Of a DNA stretch of 64,000 bases, positions 9,846 to 20,232 are shown in pieces; the first letter of the stretch is position 1, and every line of letters starts with the position of its first letter. Where the stretch lies: positions 19,468,782 through 19,532,781 of the forward strand of contig NC_053139.1 in assembly GCF_016808335.1 (NCBI RefSeq). Direction: 5' to 3'. This DNA is from Panicum virgatum (lineage: Eukaryota; Streptophyta; Magnoliopsida; Poales; Poaceae). The translations under genes and the position numbers were made by a program. Below the pieces are notes generated by a model. It made no database searches. It was given only the letters and a program-made list of their open reading frames with translations, and was not told where the DNA came from.

Positions 9846-12800
9846 TGTAACACCCGGTTTATAAAAGAACATAAACCGAGCAATCATATACGTGCCAGGA
9901 TCAAGTCACACGTATATACAACAGAATGAATAGTATATCATAGCTCATATCACGTAAAAAGATATAATAAAGCGAATACGAATGTTATTTATTACATTAA
10001 TGACAAAAATGTCTGATACAGCGGAAGCGAAGTACAAAATACGAATAAAGCTCTCCGAAGCTGAGCAGGGCGCCACAGGGACGTCGACTGGGAGACGAAC
10101 ACCTAGAAGTCCTCATAGTCCTAGAAGCACTGAGCGAACTCCCTCGCGTCGGCAGGAACTGAGCAGCAGTAGAGTATCCAAGAGGAAAAAGTAGAGAAGA
10201 GGCAAGAGTGAGTACACAACTTGTACTCAACAAGTATAACACAAACTATGAGGCTCTAAGGTTGGCTGACTCAACTGCATTAGCTTTTAAGTCTTGGCAA
10301 AATTTTATTAAAGCTATTTACTACGAGTTGATGAATTACCATTAACCCAGTTACATAGTAATTAATCAAATTTAATCATGATACTACTGAGAACCAAACC
10401 GAAACCAAGCCACCAAGGTAACCCCGAGAGGCACCTCCCTCGTCGGAAGGAGACAACCCCACTAATCAAAAGGAGGATCTGGGCCGCTCATAGCTGTGAG
10501 CACAGCTAGTATACCAGTTTTACACTCTGCAGAGGTTGCACATCTTTACCCACAAGTCGTGAGCTACGCCAGTTGTTCATCACACTTCCTTAGGTGAGAT
10601 GACTAGCAAACTCACTACGAGGCCGTTACAAAGGACACATTGGTAAGGTGTAACCGCTAAGGAATCAGGCTCCGCAACGATGGTAACCACCTCGAGGGGG
10701 TACAAGACACACAGACCAGCCTCGTAGCCTGGCCACCATTGAAGCTCACCACCCCCCATGCCCCGTTGGTAAGTTACTCCCGAACCAAAATGGCCTAATT
10801 AGTAAGCCAAGACCATCCCATTCCAGTCTTCTGGTAGCGCTGTTGTCCTAGGTTGTCGCTCTATGAACCGGTCCTTATAGAGAGTGGCCAACCAAGCACT
10901 AAGCACCGTGCTGGCCCCCTAAACCATGTTTCTACAAAAACCATATTTTAACGAGACGTGAGCCACCCAAGCACGAAGCACAGAGGGCCACTCTCAGAAT
11001 TAAATTCAAGTAAACCATTAATCAAATTAATTAAAAAGGACCCTTATGTTTATAGCCCGGCACCTAGCACAACTAACCAAAATGCAACCCAAGGGTATAT
11101 GTAAAGGATATAAAGTGGCTAGGAAATCCTTATAGGCATACAGTATTAAAATGTAGTATGAAATTGTATTTAAAAGTGATGGGTTGTTCATGTTATACTT
11201 GCCTTCCTCGTACTGCTCCTGCTGCTGCTCAAAGTGCTCGGAAGACGGCTGCTCCTGGTACTGGTACTGGGGCTCCTCAGATGGATCAACGTCTACTCAC
11301 GAACACATGGACAAAACAATGCACAATAATAAGCATACAAGCAAACACTAACAAAAACTAAGAAACAGTACATCAATACATAAAAACAGCACACTAAACT
11401 AGTCTAAAACTATTCTACACATTACAACGATCGCGTTGATATAAAGAACGCTAAAAACGGAGCTAAAACGCACAAACTAGGCCTAAAACAAGTTCTAGGG
11501 GTTTATTTGTGATAAAAACAGGGTTCCAGGGACTTTTCTGCTAAAACCGAGGGCTTAAACGTAAATAAACGTTAACTCCAGGGTCTAACTCATAAAAGAA
11601 CCAGGGCTGGATGGCGGGTACTAATTTGGGAAAGCTCAGGGGCCTAAGTGAATAAAACAGGCCTAATCTGTAATTATTTTTGAATGGCTGTGGACCGCGG
11701 GTTGATATTAACAAAAGACAGGCGCTCTTTAGAAAAAAAAGACAGGCCGAACCGGTATCCTTGGATCCAGGCTGTTGGATCTCGATCTGGTGGTCCAGAT
11801 CTGATCGGTTTGGGTTCTAATCACGGGCGTCCATCTCGGATCGGACGGATCTGGGCAAAGGCACTCGGGGCGGCGGCGGAACACCGCCGGAGCAGAGCTC
11901 CGCGGCGGCGAGCTCGCCGGAGTAGGGGTTTCTAGGGCTACAGAGCTCCGTTTGGGCTGGGGTTTGGCCGTGGAGGATCGGCGTCGAACGCGTATTCCAC
12001 CTATGGGGTTATCTGGGTTCGGGGAGACTCTGAGGCATGGATACGGCGGCGGTGGCGGTTCTGCAGGTGGTGGTCGCCGGTGAGCGGCGTTCCGCACGCC
12101 AAGGTAGCCTATGTGTCCTATTTACTAGCGCAAACGAAAGGGCGGGTCGTTGCGAGGCTCACCGAGGGCCTGTGGTGGCCGGAGCTGCTGCGCAGGGCGG
12201 CCGGCGTCGAGGATGGGCGGCGGCGCAGGCGGAGCTCGGTGACGGGTCGAAGCAAAGGGGACTCCGGACGTCTGGGCGGCGCGGGTCGATGCGGGGTGTG
12301 CCTGCGAGGTTGGAAGGTGGGTCAGGGCGGCCAATGGTCACCGGCAGCGAGTAATTCCGGTGAATTCAGAGATTACCGGAGTTGGGGCTCGGGCGCGATT
12401 CCGAGGAAGCTCGGGTCGATTCTTCAATCAGGTGGCTCGGCGAGCTTCTGGACGTCGAGGAGGGGCGGTTGCGGTGGTTTGCAAGACCGGGGAGGCGGTG
12501 GTGTGGCCGGTCTGCGGCGGCGCAGGGGCTCTGCGCGGTGATGGCGTGGCGGAGCGGCGTGCTAGGGTTAGCGGGGCGGCGCTGTGATGTGGGGATGGGG
12601 AAAAGAGGGTCGCAAGGGCCAAATATAGGAGGGGTCCGGGGATCTCGGCGGGGCGCAGCGGGATAAAGATCCCGGCGAACTCGCCGGTGATCTCGGCCGC
12701 GGCGTTGCGCTGCAGGGAGAAAGGAAAGGGAAGGGGAGCCGCTGACGGGTGGGGCCGCTCGGTCAGGGGCGGAACGGGCGAGCGCGGTGCGGGCGAGCGC

Positions 12801-13279
12801 GCTGGCAGGTGGGCTAGGCGGAGTGGAGGGCGACGCGCGGGAGAAGCGGGCCTAGCGCGTGGGAGAGGGTGGGCCAGAGCGCTTGGGCCGGTGCGGGGAG
12901 CGAAGGGGTGAACTGGGCTGAGCGCGAGTGAGGGATGTGGGCCGCAGGGGAGAGAGGGGGACAGCCTGGGCCGGCTTGGGTCCTTGGGCTGGGTTTGGGT
13001 CTTGGGTTTCTTTCTCACTTTTATTTCTAATCTTTTCTGTTTCTAACTCAAACAATTTTGAATTCAAATACAAATTTGAATTCAAACCACACTCAAAATA
13101 ATTAAAACTATGCACCAGCATGAATGCAACTCAAAAAATTTTTTAAACTTAGACAAATTTTAATTACTTGCGAATCAAAGTTAAATTAAATGCAAGGCTA
13201 AACACAATAAACCTTAGGAAATTAAATAAAGCCACTTAAATTTATTATTAAAAGCTGGAATTTAAATTAGGGTGTTACA
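9846..13279 (-). repeat. Solo chromovirus LTR (3434 bp), TSD TAGGT
   Basis: Same family and orientation as 3505-7070, with identical TGTAACACCC...GGGTGTTACA ends. TAGGT at 9841-9845 and 13280-13284 flanks it exactly, and no internal retroelement sequence adjoins it, so it is a solo LTR left by LTR-LTR recombination. It sits in exon 3 of the antisense PMD gene. ORFs inside it (11680-13120) lie in the GC-rich block and are not conserved. Confidence 0.95.
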
Positions 13280-13379
13280 TAGGTTCTGGACCATCTTGTT
13301 ACTGCAAACAGTTTGAGTTAGAATTAGACAAATGGAAGGATGGATGATCTGGAAAGAGCAAAATGCATAAATTCAGTAC

Positions 13380-14805
13380 CTCTTCCTCGGGGATTACATA
13401 TTCAAGATCGATTTGCTGCAGTCGAGGACCTAGAGCTTTTATGAAGACATGAGTTTTCCACATGTTCCACCAAGTATCAAGGCCGACTGATGAAGAGATG
13501 AAGGACAAATCGGCTGGTATTGGAAAGTGGAGGTTATCAAACATGCTGTAGCATCTTGAGCTGGTGAGACCATCAGGCAGATCGGCTCTGCTCTTCACCA
13601 AGTGGTGAATATGGAAGTGGGGAGGGACCTGTCCTAGGCCAAATTGCCGAGCCGCTATGACTAGTTGGTAGGATTCATAACCTGGCTTGATAATTCTATT
13701 AGAGGTGCTGATGCCGACAGGAAGGAAGCGGTCGAATCATCAAAGAAAACAGATGCCGAGTGCTGTCGTCATCGACAAAACTATCTAGTCTGAAGGCAGT
13801 TGGGTTTTCAAAGGATTCAGATTCAGTAAATGGGAAGTAAAGGGGATTATCTAGTCCTTTGTAGAAGGCTCTGAACCAGTTTGCTGCATTTGCTGAATTC
13901 AGTTTGCTGCCAGGGAGACTAAATAGAGCTTGGCCGTAGCTGGTACAACTAATTGGTTTGCCACTCTCATTAGGGAAAGAGTTCTTGGTCAGGCCTTGGA
14001 AGTTGGGAATATGGTGTTGGAAGTACAGTTGTGCCCACAACTGAATAAACCACCAAGGGCCTCCAGTTCTCAGTTTCTTGTGATTAAGCAGGTTAGATGT
14101 CATTAAATGGAGATATCTGTATGTTTCTCCAAGAAAGAGTTTGCCTAGGCCGGTGTGGTTACCATGGGCCAGGTGATAGGCCAAGGGAAGATAGTTCTTA
14201 ATTGGAGCTAAAGAAGGACCACAGAAGATGAAGTGCTCTAGCCAAAGATTTAAGAAGGCTGTGTGTTCCTTCTCAGTCACTGGACCTTTTGTTTTCATGT
14301 GCTAATTCATGTAAGTACCCCAGTTTGTGCAGTTAACTTTGGAAGAAAGTTTGAAGGGGACTTCTACCATTTTGTGAGCAGCAAGATTGGGGGAGCTAAT
14401 GTCTAGTCCAGTGATCATGGTAACATCCAGCAGAGTAGGGGTCATGGGTCCATGACCAAAGAGGAAACAATTCAGAGTATTAGACCAGAAGTAGCCGATA
14501 GTTTTCAGAAGATTTTCATCCTTATCAAGGAGTGACAGTGATAAGCTAAGTGCATCGGCTATATTCAAATCTTGCCACAAGGGCATGTGAGCTTTTGCTA
14601 CTCTGTTGTACCATGTAATCCAGCTCTCAGGTGGATTAGGCCAGGCTCTTAAGCAGTCGGCCTAGAGGTTCAGATCGATGTTTTGACTCACAAAAGGGAT
14701 CCTATTTGCTTCACAAGAGATCAAATCTATGGGGTTTTCATGGGTTTGTGGGCCAAGACAGAAAGATTTTGGATTGGAGGGATGTGGCAGAAGGATGTCT
14801 GACAC
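13380..14805 (-). pseudogene. Exon 2 of the antisense gene: plant mobile domain
   Basis: Begins VSDILLPHPSN just after the acceptor CTTCAG at 14806 and stays in one frame to 13699, with TAG codons at 14664 and 14304. A frameshift near 13720-13750 moves the reading to a frame that continues through DTWWNMWKTHVF to the donor after VIPEEE. Landmark segments are CLGPQTHENP, SWITWYNRVA, FLFGHGPMTP, EHFIFCG and GGPWWFIQLW, matching the usual order in PMD proteins of grasses. The function of element-borne PMDs is unknown; effects on host silencing have been proposed for the family. Confidence 0.8.
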
Positions 14806-15336
14806 CTGAAGTTCAGAAATTCAGAAATATGCATTTGGTGTCATGATTCAGAGTTTCAGTTTCAGAGGTTTGGTAAACTAAAGAAAACTGAAGGTTTAGG
14901 CCGAATATTACCTTCAGGCCGTGGATTACCGCATCATCGATTGCAGAGCTTGTCGTATGAGCTGCAGAATCCGCCATGTCCAAGATCTGTTGACTTAAAG
15001 TTTGGTTGTTGTGGGTTCTGATTCGGATTCCGGCTGCTTGGAGAGTTCTTTGCTCGAATTTGTAGAGCTTGGTTTTCGAATTGCGCTCGGATTCGAGAGT
15101 TCGTCGAGTTCGGTTCAGGCTGGAAATATTATTCTATTCTTCTGTGGGTTGCTTCTAGTTTGAATTCCATCGGCTCTTGGATATTTATAGAAGCCTGATG
15201 CGTTGCCATCGGCTTTTTGAGAAATAAATGAAGACACACGAAATTGAGGAAACTCGATTTCATTAAAGGAAAGCCGATTTTACAAAGGAATCAATCATTC
15301 GGCTTTGTGATCCTATTCCTACGATGCTACCTACAT

Positions 15337-15828
15337 CTACCAGTCGTAGGTATCTGAACACCTACGGCGCTTCGGGCTTCGCGATGGTGCGTCTCCGCCG
15401 TCGTCGTCATCATCGTCGTCGTCGCTGCTACCATCGCCGCTGTCATCGGCGCTGCTGCTGCTTCCTTCTTTGCTCCCCTCCGAGGGGGCCTTGAGGAATT
15501 GGTGGGGGTTTCCTCCTGCTGCCGTGTCGTCGCTGGAGGAAGAGCCGATCTCTTCGGAGGAGTCGGCTCCCTCCCAGGAGAAGGCATCATCTTCGCTGTT
15601 CTCCAGTTCCTCTTGGAACAGGAACTGGAGGTCCTCCTCTCCCTCAGTCGTAGGATCGAACTCCTCTGCGTCCCAGTGCAGAGGAGCCAGCGCCTCATAG
15701 GCTGCTGTTGGGTCCCACTCGAGGGTCGGCTCTCGGCTCTCTGGGATAGAGTCGATGGAAGAAGAAGGAGAGGAGGAAGAAGAGGAATCTCCAAAAGAGT
15801 TGGAGCCGGAGGAAGAAAAGATGGCCAT
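15337..15828 (-). CDS. Antisense acidic Ser-rich protein, hypothetical
   Basis: 163 codons from ATG at 15828, chosen because it starts MAIFSSSGSNSF just ahead of a Ser-rich tract; an in-frame ATG at 15954 would add 42 residues. The protein has a serine run, the segment AAYEALAPLHWDAEEFD, a long acidic central region, a run of eight Asp and a basic C-terminus SPKRRRCSDTYDW that could act as a nuclear signal. It lies immediately upstream of the 3' LTR of the Tat element, on the opposite strand to pol. Proteins of this composition recur beside Tat-type LTRs in grass genomes, to my recollection. No function is known. The frame is intact, unlike the other ORFs of this element. Overlapping ORFs in other frames are shadows. 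Confidence 0.6.
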   Translation of the reverse strand: MAIFSSSGSNSFGDSSSSSSPSSSIDSIPESREPTLEWDPTAAYEALAPLHWDAEEFDPTTEGEEDLQFLFQEELENSEDDAFSWEGADSSEEIGSSSSDDTAAGGNPHQFLKAPSEGSKEGSSSSADDSGDGSSDDDDDDDDGGDAPSRSPKRRRCSDTYDW

Positions 15829-16067
15829 GGCTGGTGAAGGATTGGTTTTCTGCGTTACTGGCTTTGGGAGGAAGAAGGAGTTCGCTGTGAAGAAAAGCTG
15901 ATTCGGGACGAGGTTAAATAGCGAAAAGATGGAAGATGGATCGATAGTTTTCACGTTCTACGAGGAGCCAATTGCAGAGACGTTGCGTCTTCCTTGGTGG
16001 TTGCAGTGTGTTTAATGAGCATTAACGGGAAGATGAAGCGACGGATTGGTTTTGGAACTATCATTGC

Positions 16068-16082
16068 TAAAACCAGGGGGCA
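16068..16082 (+). promoter_or_regulatory. Polypurine tract of the Tat element
   Basis: AAAACCAGGGGGCA directly precedes the LTR start. It would resist RNase H and prime plus-strand DNA synthesis. Confidence 0.7.
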
Positions 16083-16084
16083 TG

Positions 16085-17300
16085 TGTTATCGCCATAAAT
16101 TAACAGGATTAATTTATAGGTCGAAAGCAAGATGGGCTTAAAGCAGAAGACTGAAGAATACTTGTAAATCGGCTCCTGCGTGAGCATCTGGGCCACATGG
16201 GCCGTGTATCCTTAGATTTAGTTTAAGTTTAGAGATAGAGTCCAATCGGGACAAGATTAGTTTAGATTATTTCCCAAGTCTCCGGACTATAAATATGTAT
16301 CCTTTGTTATTCATGAAGGAGAGCGTCATCACGTCTCACAAACAACAACTCTTGGTGCATCGCCACCCCTAATCCTAGGGTTTCATCCAAGTAAGCGCCA
16401 TGCTGCCCTGATCGCTTCTTGCGATCAGGGCAGCGTAGTTCTTGCTTTTACCTTGGTATTACTCGTACTGAAGCGTTTTTTATGGCGAGTAATGCTAGTT
16501 ATCTTGATGTTCGTAGCATGTCTTTTAACAGATCTGTTGTGCTTCATTGTTTATCAACTACGAATATCATGTTGTCTCTGTGCCGTCACGTTTCAATCTT
16601 ATGCTAGTTCTTGTCGCATAGAATTAGTCACACAGAGGCAACACCCTGCTTCTTTTGTGTTCAGTAGATCTAATCTGTTATGGTTTGCTCTTATCTTGAG
16701 AGTTGGCATAATATCTGCTAGGTTAGGCCTTGCAAACGGATTGGATGATCCGGTGGCATAGTAGATGCTTTATCTTAGCCTTGATAGGGATTGTTCCGGG
16801 AATCGGCTCTTGCTAGTTCTTAGGCCTCTGTTTTGGGTTATGGTTTAGTTGTCTGTTATGTTCATTAGGCCTAGTCACGTGTAGGATGTTCTGATCTAGC
16901 AGTGAAGCTTTTACCATCATGGATTAGATTAGCTAGATTTAATTGAAGCAGCTTTACAGTTATTTGCTTTATTCATCGACATCTGGATAGTTGCAGATCC
17001 AATCTGACACCGGGACTCAATCGGCTCTTTAAAGCCGATGCAAGAGTCATCCCGGGGAGCCGACCACGGCTCGGACTTACGTTTACACGTGTCTTTGTAC
17101 GCAGGAAACTGTTCGGAGCACGTCTGCACCCTCCTGATCGGGTATAGGTCAGGTGGCACGCCCGGTTTTCCACAGAACCTTCGGGCGCGTGACGGAATTG
17201 CGGGCCGTCGACGAGGGAGCAGTGCCTACCAGCGCCCCAGCAACCTCCCGGCTCTTCGTGTTACCCGTCGCTGCTCGCCGGTGGGTTTCGACAGACAACA
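16085..17300 (+). repeat. 3' LTR of the Tat element (about 1.2 kb)
   Basis: Starts TGTTATCGCC after the polypurine tract and ends CAGACAACA at 17300, giving TGTT...AACA termini. The start could be two bases earlier (TGTGTTATC at 16083). It contains a TATA box, and the inverted pair TGCCCTGATCGC / GCGATCAGGGCA at 16403-16433, which can form a strong hairpin downstream of the promoter. The partner LTR is outside the window, so the ends are not confirmed by comparison and no TSD can be checked. Confidence 0.72.
16288..16295 (+). promoter_or_regulatory. TATA box of the Tat LTR
   Basis: TATAAATA lies about 200 bp into the LTR, followed about 30-70 bp later by sequence that would be the transcript start, as in plant LTR promoters. 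Confidence 0.65.
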
Positions 17301-17879
17301 AACCCCTGATAGGCAGTCACCCCCTCACAGCTCCCTCTCTAACCCTAATCCCCTCCTCCCGTCCTCCAGTGGCTCTCAGTCTCTCCTGTCTCTGTCCACT
17401 CATCTTCTCGAGCTCTGGTGGCCACTTGAGCCACTGTTGACCGGTGCTGGCACACGTCACGACCATCTAGACCCCTTATCTCGATCTCACACAGACAATG
17501 TAGCCTTGTCCTCTCTATGTCATAGTCCTCCTCGGCATCCCCGTCGTCGGCCTCACCGAACTCCGAGAGATCTGGTGCTCGGGATGCGTACGCTCTGCTA
17601 GTCTTCCTCATTTTCTTTCTTTCTATCTCTTTAGTCTCTACCTCTAACCTACTCTTTTCTCTAGATCTAGACTCTATTCGCATTTGTTGACGAACCAGAG
17701 GGATGAATCTGTGCTTGGTCAACATTGCCAGCGACTCTGGTGCTCCGACTGCGAAGCTATGACAAATCACAAACCCTAACCCTAACACAAACCCTCACTT
17801 GCTTTTGCCTCTGGCACAACCCTAACCCGCTCTACTTCTTGCTCGTCCAGCCGCTGAGGAACCAGTGCGCTGGCACGTG
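17301..17879 (+). other. hAT 5' region, no gene
   Basis: Pyrimidine-rich sequence with CCCTAACCC runs lies between the Tat LTR and the transposase ATG. Both strands carry open frames, but none resembles a known protein. It is probably the leader of the hAT transcript. Confidence 0.5.
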
Positions 17880-20077
17880 ATGATGGCGAGTGATGACGCC
17901 AAGACGATTAAGGGTGGTGCTAAGAAAGATCTGCAGCTGTGCGGGTTGCCTTAAGATGATGAAGAGGACCTGCGCGATGACCTCGATGCCCTATTCAGTC
18001 ATAGCATTGAAGATCCCATCGACCTCGATGATGATCCTCCTGCACCTGCCTGTGATGACAGGAATAGCGGCAAGCGCGTTCATCCCTCTACCTCTCCTGT
18101 TTGGCATGATTTTGAGAAGCTCTTCGAGGTGGTAAATGGTAAGAGGATCAGGTATCCAGCTAAGTGCATCCATTGCTCTAAGCAATACTATGCTCTCTCT
18201 AGTGGTGGCACTGGTCAACTCTCACTTCATAGGGATGCCTTCCCTAAGAGGTGTGAAAAAACTCACATGTCTCAGGCTCAGATCTCTTTTAATCCTGATG
18301 GTAGTATGCGTAATTGGGACTACTGTCCTCAAGTTGCTCGTACTCAGCTGGTTAGATTGATTGCTAGGATTGATGTTCCTATCAGTTTGAGTGAATCCGA
18401 GGTATTTAAAGAATACATTAAAACTGCTCATAATCCAAAATTTGCTAGGGTTTCTAGGCAAAGCACCACTAGAGACATATAGAAGTACTTCAATGAGAGC
18501 AAGGCTAAACTTGTTGAGATTTTTAGTTTTGCTGGTGTTAACTGTGTGTGTCTAACCATTGACATTTTGTCTGGTAATGCCAAAGAGGACTATCTTAGTG
18601 TTGTTGCTCACTACATAAATAATGACTGGCAATTGGAGAAGAGGGTGCTTGGTCTAGTGCTTATTGATGTGTCCCATAGTGGACAAAACATTGCTGATTG
18701 TATTGCATATGTGATTGTTGATTATGGTCTTACTAAAAAGGTGTTTGCTGTTACTTTAGACAATGTTTCATCTAATGTTTCAGCCATGCAAAAGCTGAGG
18801 CCTATATTGTCTAAATACCTTAGCTTTGAGGTCAATGATGAACCTAACAATGCATTAGTTTCTTCAGTTAATTCTATGTTCTTGCATCAACGATATGAAT
18901 GTCATATTCTCAATCTGATTGTTAAGGAAGCCCTTACTATTCTTAAACCTTTGATTGAAAGATTTAGAACTGCAAAATCATTCTTAAATTCATCTAATCA
19001 GAAAATTGCTGCATACAAAAGTTACTGCATTGCAACTGGTGTTAGGCCTAGAAAATTTTAGGTGGACATGGAAGTTAGGTGGAATTCCACCTATCTGATG
19101 GTTAAGCAACTATTACCTCATGAGACTCCTTTCTCTACTTTCATCCATGCTCAGTATCCTAGGGCTGAAGGTGAGCATTTATTGCTATCTTATGAGCATT
19201 GGGCTACAACACAGAAAGTATTGTCATTTCTTGAACTGTTTTATGATGCAACTGCTTCCTTGTTTAATCTGTATTATCTTACATCTCCACTCATGATTCA
19301 TTATCTTCTCAAGATTGTTTTGCACCTTAAAAACTATGGTAATGATATGCACATTAGATCTGTGGTTCAACTTATGATAGAAAAATCTAATAAGCACTGG
19401 AGGGATATACCTTTGCTTTACTCTTTTGCATTCATCTTGGACCCTAGAGCTAAAATGAAAGGTTTTACTAGAGTGCTTAGAAGGTTAGAGAGTCCCACTG
19501 GTACTGATTACTCTACATACTTGGTTGGCACTAGAGCTAGACTTACTAATGCCTACAATAAGTATGAGGAAAAGTTTGGATATGTTAGGTTGAGGAGGTT
19601 TGATCCTCCTAATAACCTATTTTGTAAGAAAAGATCAGCTTGGGATGAAATTTGAGATGATGATGTTGGTGATGGTTTGGGTGTTGGTATCCATCCTAAA
19701 GCTAGTACTCTAAACATGTCAAGAGATACCTTTGCTACTGCCCTACTGTAGGCTGCAACTTCATCAGCTTCTAATGCTTCTGAACTTGTATCATTCTTGG
19801 ATTGTGACACTGTCAGCCAGTTTAATGATGACTCACATATCCAGCCCTCTCTATCATGGCTAAAGACATTTGAATTGTTCTTGTGTCTACCATATCTTCA
19901 GAATCCACTTTTAGTATGACTGGCAGGATCATCGAGGAGCGGCTAAGGAAGCTGAAGCTAGAGATGGTGGAGATGCTTACGTGCATCAAGGACTGGGAGG
20001 CGGCAGAGGCAAGGCTTCAACAGAGTGTGGAGGACAAGGAGCTTGAAGAAGCATTTCAGGAACTTTATCTTGATTAG
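17880..20077 (+). pseudogene. hAT transposase, decayed (BED finger to hATC dimerisation domain)
   Basis: One frame from ATG ATG at 17880 runs to about 19840, then shifts for the C-terminus. A BED-type zinc finger is at 18105-18250, with W..F, KCIHC and LSLHR followed by Cys. The hAT core contains LTIDILSGNAKEDYLSVVAHYI, ending in an ..HIRYEC-like segment (HQRYECHILNLIVKEAL) and MEVRWNSTYLMVKQL. The C-terminal hATC domain reads VSTISSESTFSMTGRIIEERL and CIKDWEAAEARLQ, and ends ELYLD. In-frame stops are TAA 17952, TAG 18480, TAG 19059, TGA 19653 and TAG 19749, with a frameshift near 19840 and another TGA before the hATC domain. Intact, it would cut and paste the element with 8-bp TSDs. Confidence 0.88.
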
Positions 20078-20232
20078 TTTCTTTAGTGAACATTCATGTA
20101 ATGGACTGTAATAATATTCTGGACTTGGACTTGATGTATGGACAATGAACTCTTAAAGAGCTGGGCTATACTCGTTTTCCCGTCTAGGGTTCCTCACAAG
20201 GGTGAGTTTTACCTAGACAGGTTTTTAATGAG

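Larger units (their letters stand above)
8579..14977 (-). pseudogene. Five-exon antisense gene with plant mobile domain (PMD), carried by the Tat element
   Basis: Reconstructed exons on the minus strand: 14977-14912, 14805-13380, 13301-9587 (split by a solo LTR at 9846-13279), 9514-9335 and 9240-8579. Introns show GT...AG ends: 14911-14806, 13379-13302, 9586-9515 and 9334-9241. Exon 1 starts MADSAAHTTSS. Exon 2 is the PMD, with SWITWYNRVAKAH, the WSNTLNCFLFGHGPMTPTL region and GGPWWFIQLW. Later exons are basic and low in complexity. The last exon ends in a coiled-coil rich in Lys and Glu. PMD proteins include the Arabidopsis MAIN/MAIL1 nuclear proteins, and retrotransposon-borne PMDs are known. 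It is broken by TAG at 14664-14662, 14304-14302 and 9151-9149, a frameshift near 13720-13750 and the LTR. Phase is not reconciled at every junction. Confidence 0.78.
7071..17300 (+). mobile_element. Ty3/gypsy Tat-lineage element, 3' part, with two internal disruptions
   Basis: Plus-strand remnant of a Tat-lineage element (RIRE2/Retand-like). In order it holds the integrase end of pol (7071-8319), a hairpin repeat spacer (8320-8578), an antisense gene (8579-14977), an antisense acidic ORF (15337-15828), a polypurine tract (about 16068-16082) and a 3' LTR (about 16085-17300). Gag, protease, RT and the 5' LTR must lie left of the chromovirus that splits it. A solo chromovirus LTR (9846-13279) also interrupts it. 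Tat elements typically carry long extra sequence with antisense ORFs between pol and the 3' LTR, matching what is seen. The sequence after 17300 is the 5' region of a hAT transposon. Confidence 0.82.

Noticed and set aside
12036..13018. ORFs up to 196 codons on both strands
   Set aside because: The same GC-rich LTR block as above; composition effect.
15327..15794. 155-codon minus-strand ORF rich in Ser and Arg
   Set aside because: Overlaps the acidic ORF 15337-15828 in another frame; the acidic frame has the recognisable MAIFSSSG start and complete ends.
17768..17800. CCCTAACCCTAAC run as an interstitial telomere repeat
   Set aside because: The plant telomere unit is CCCTAAA; only two or three imperfect units are present.
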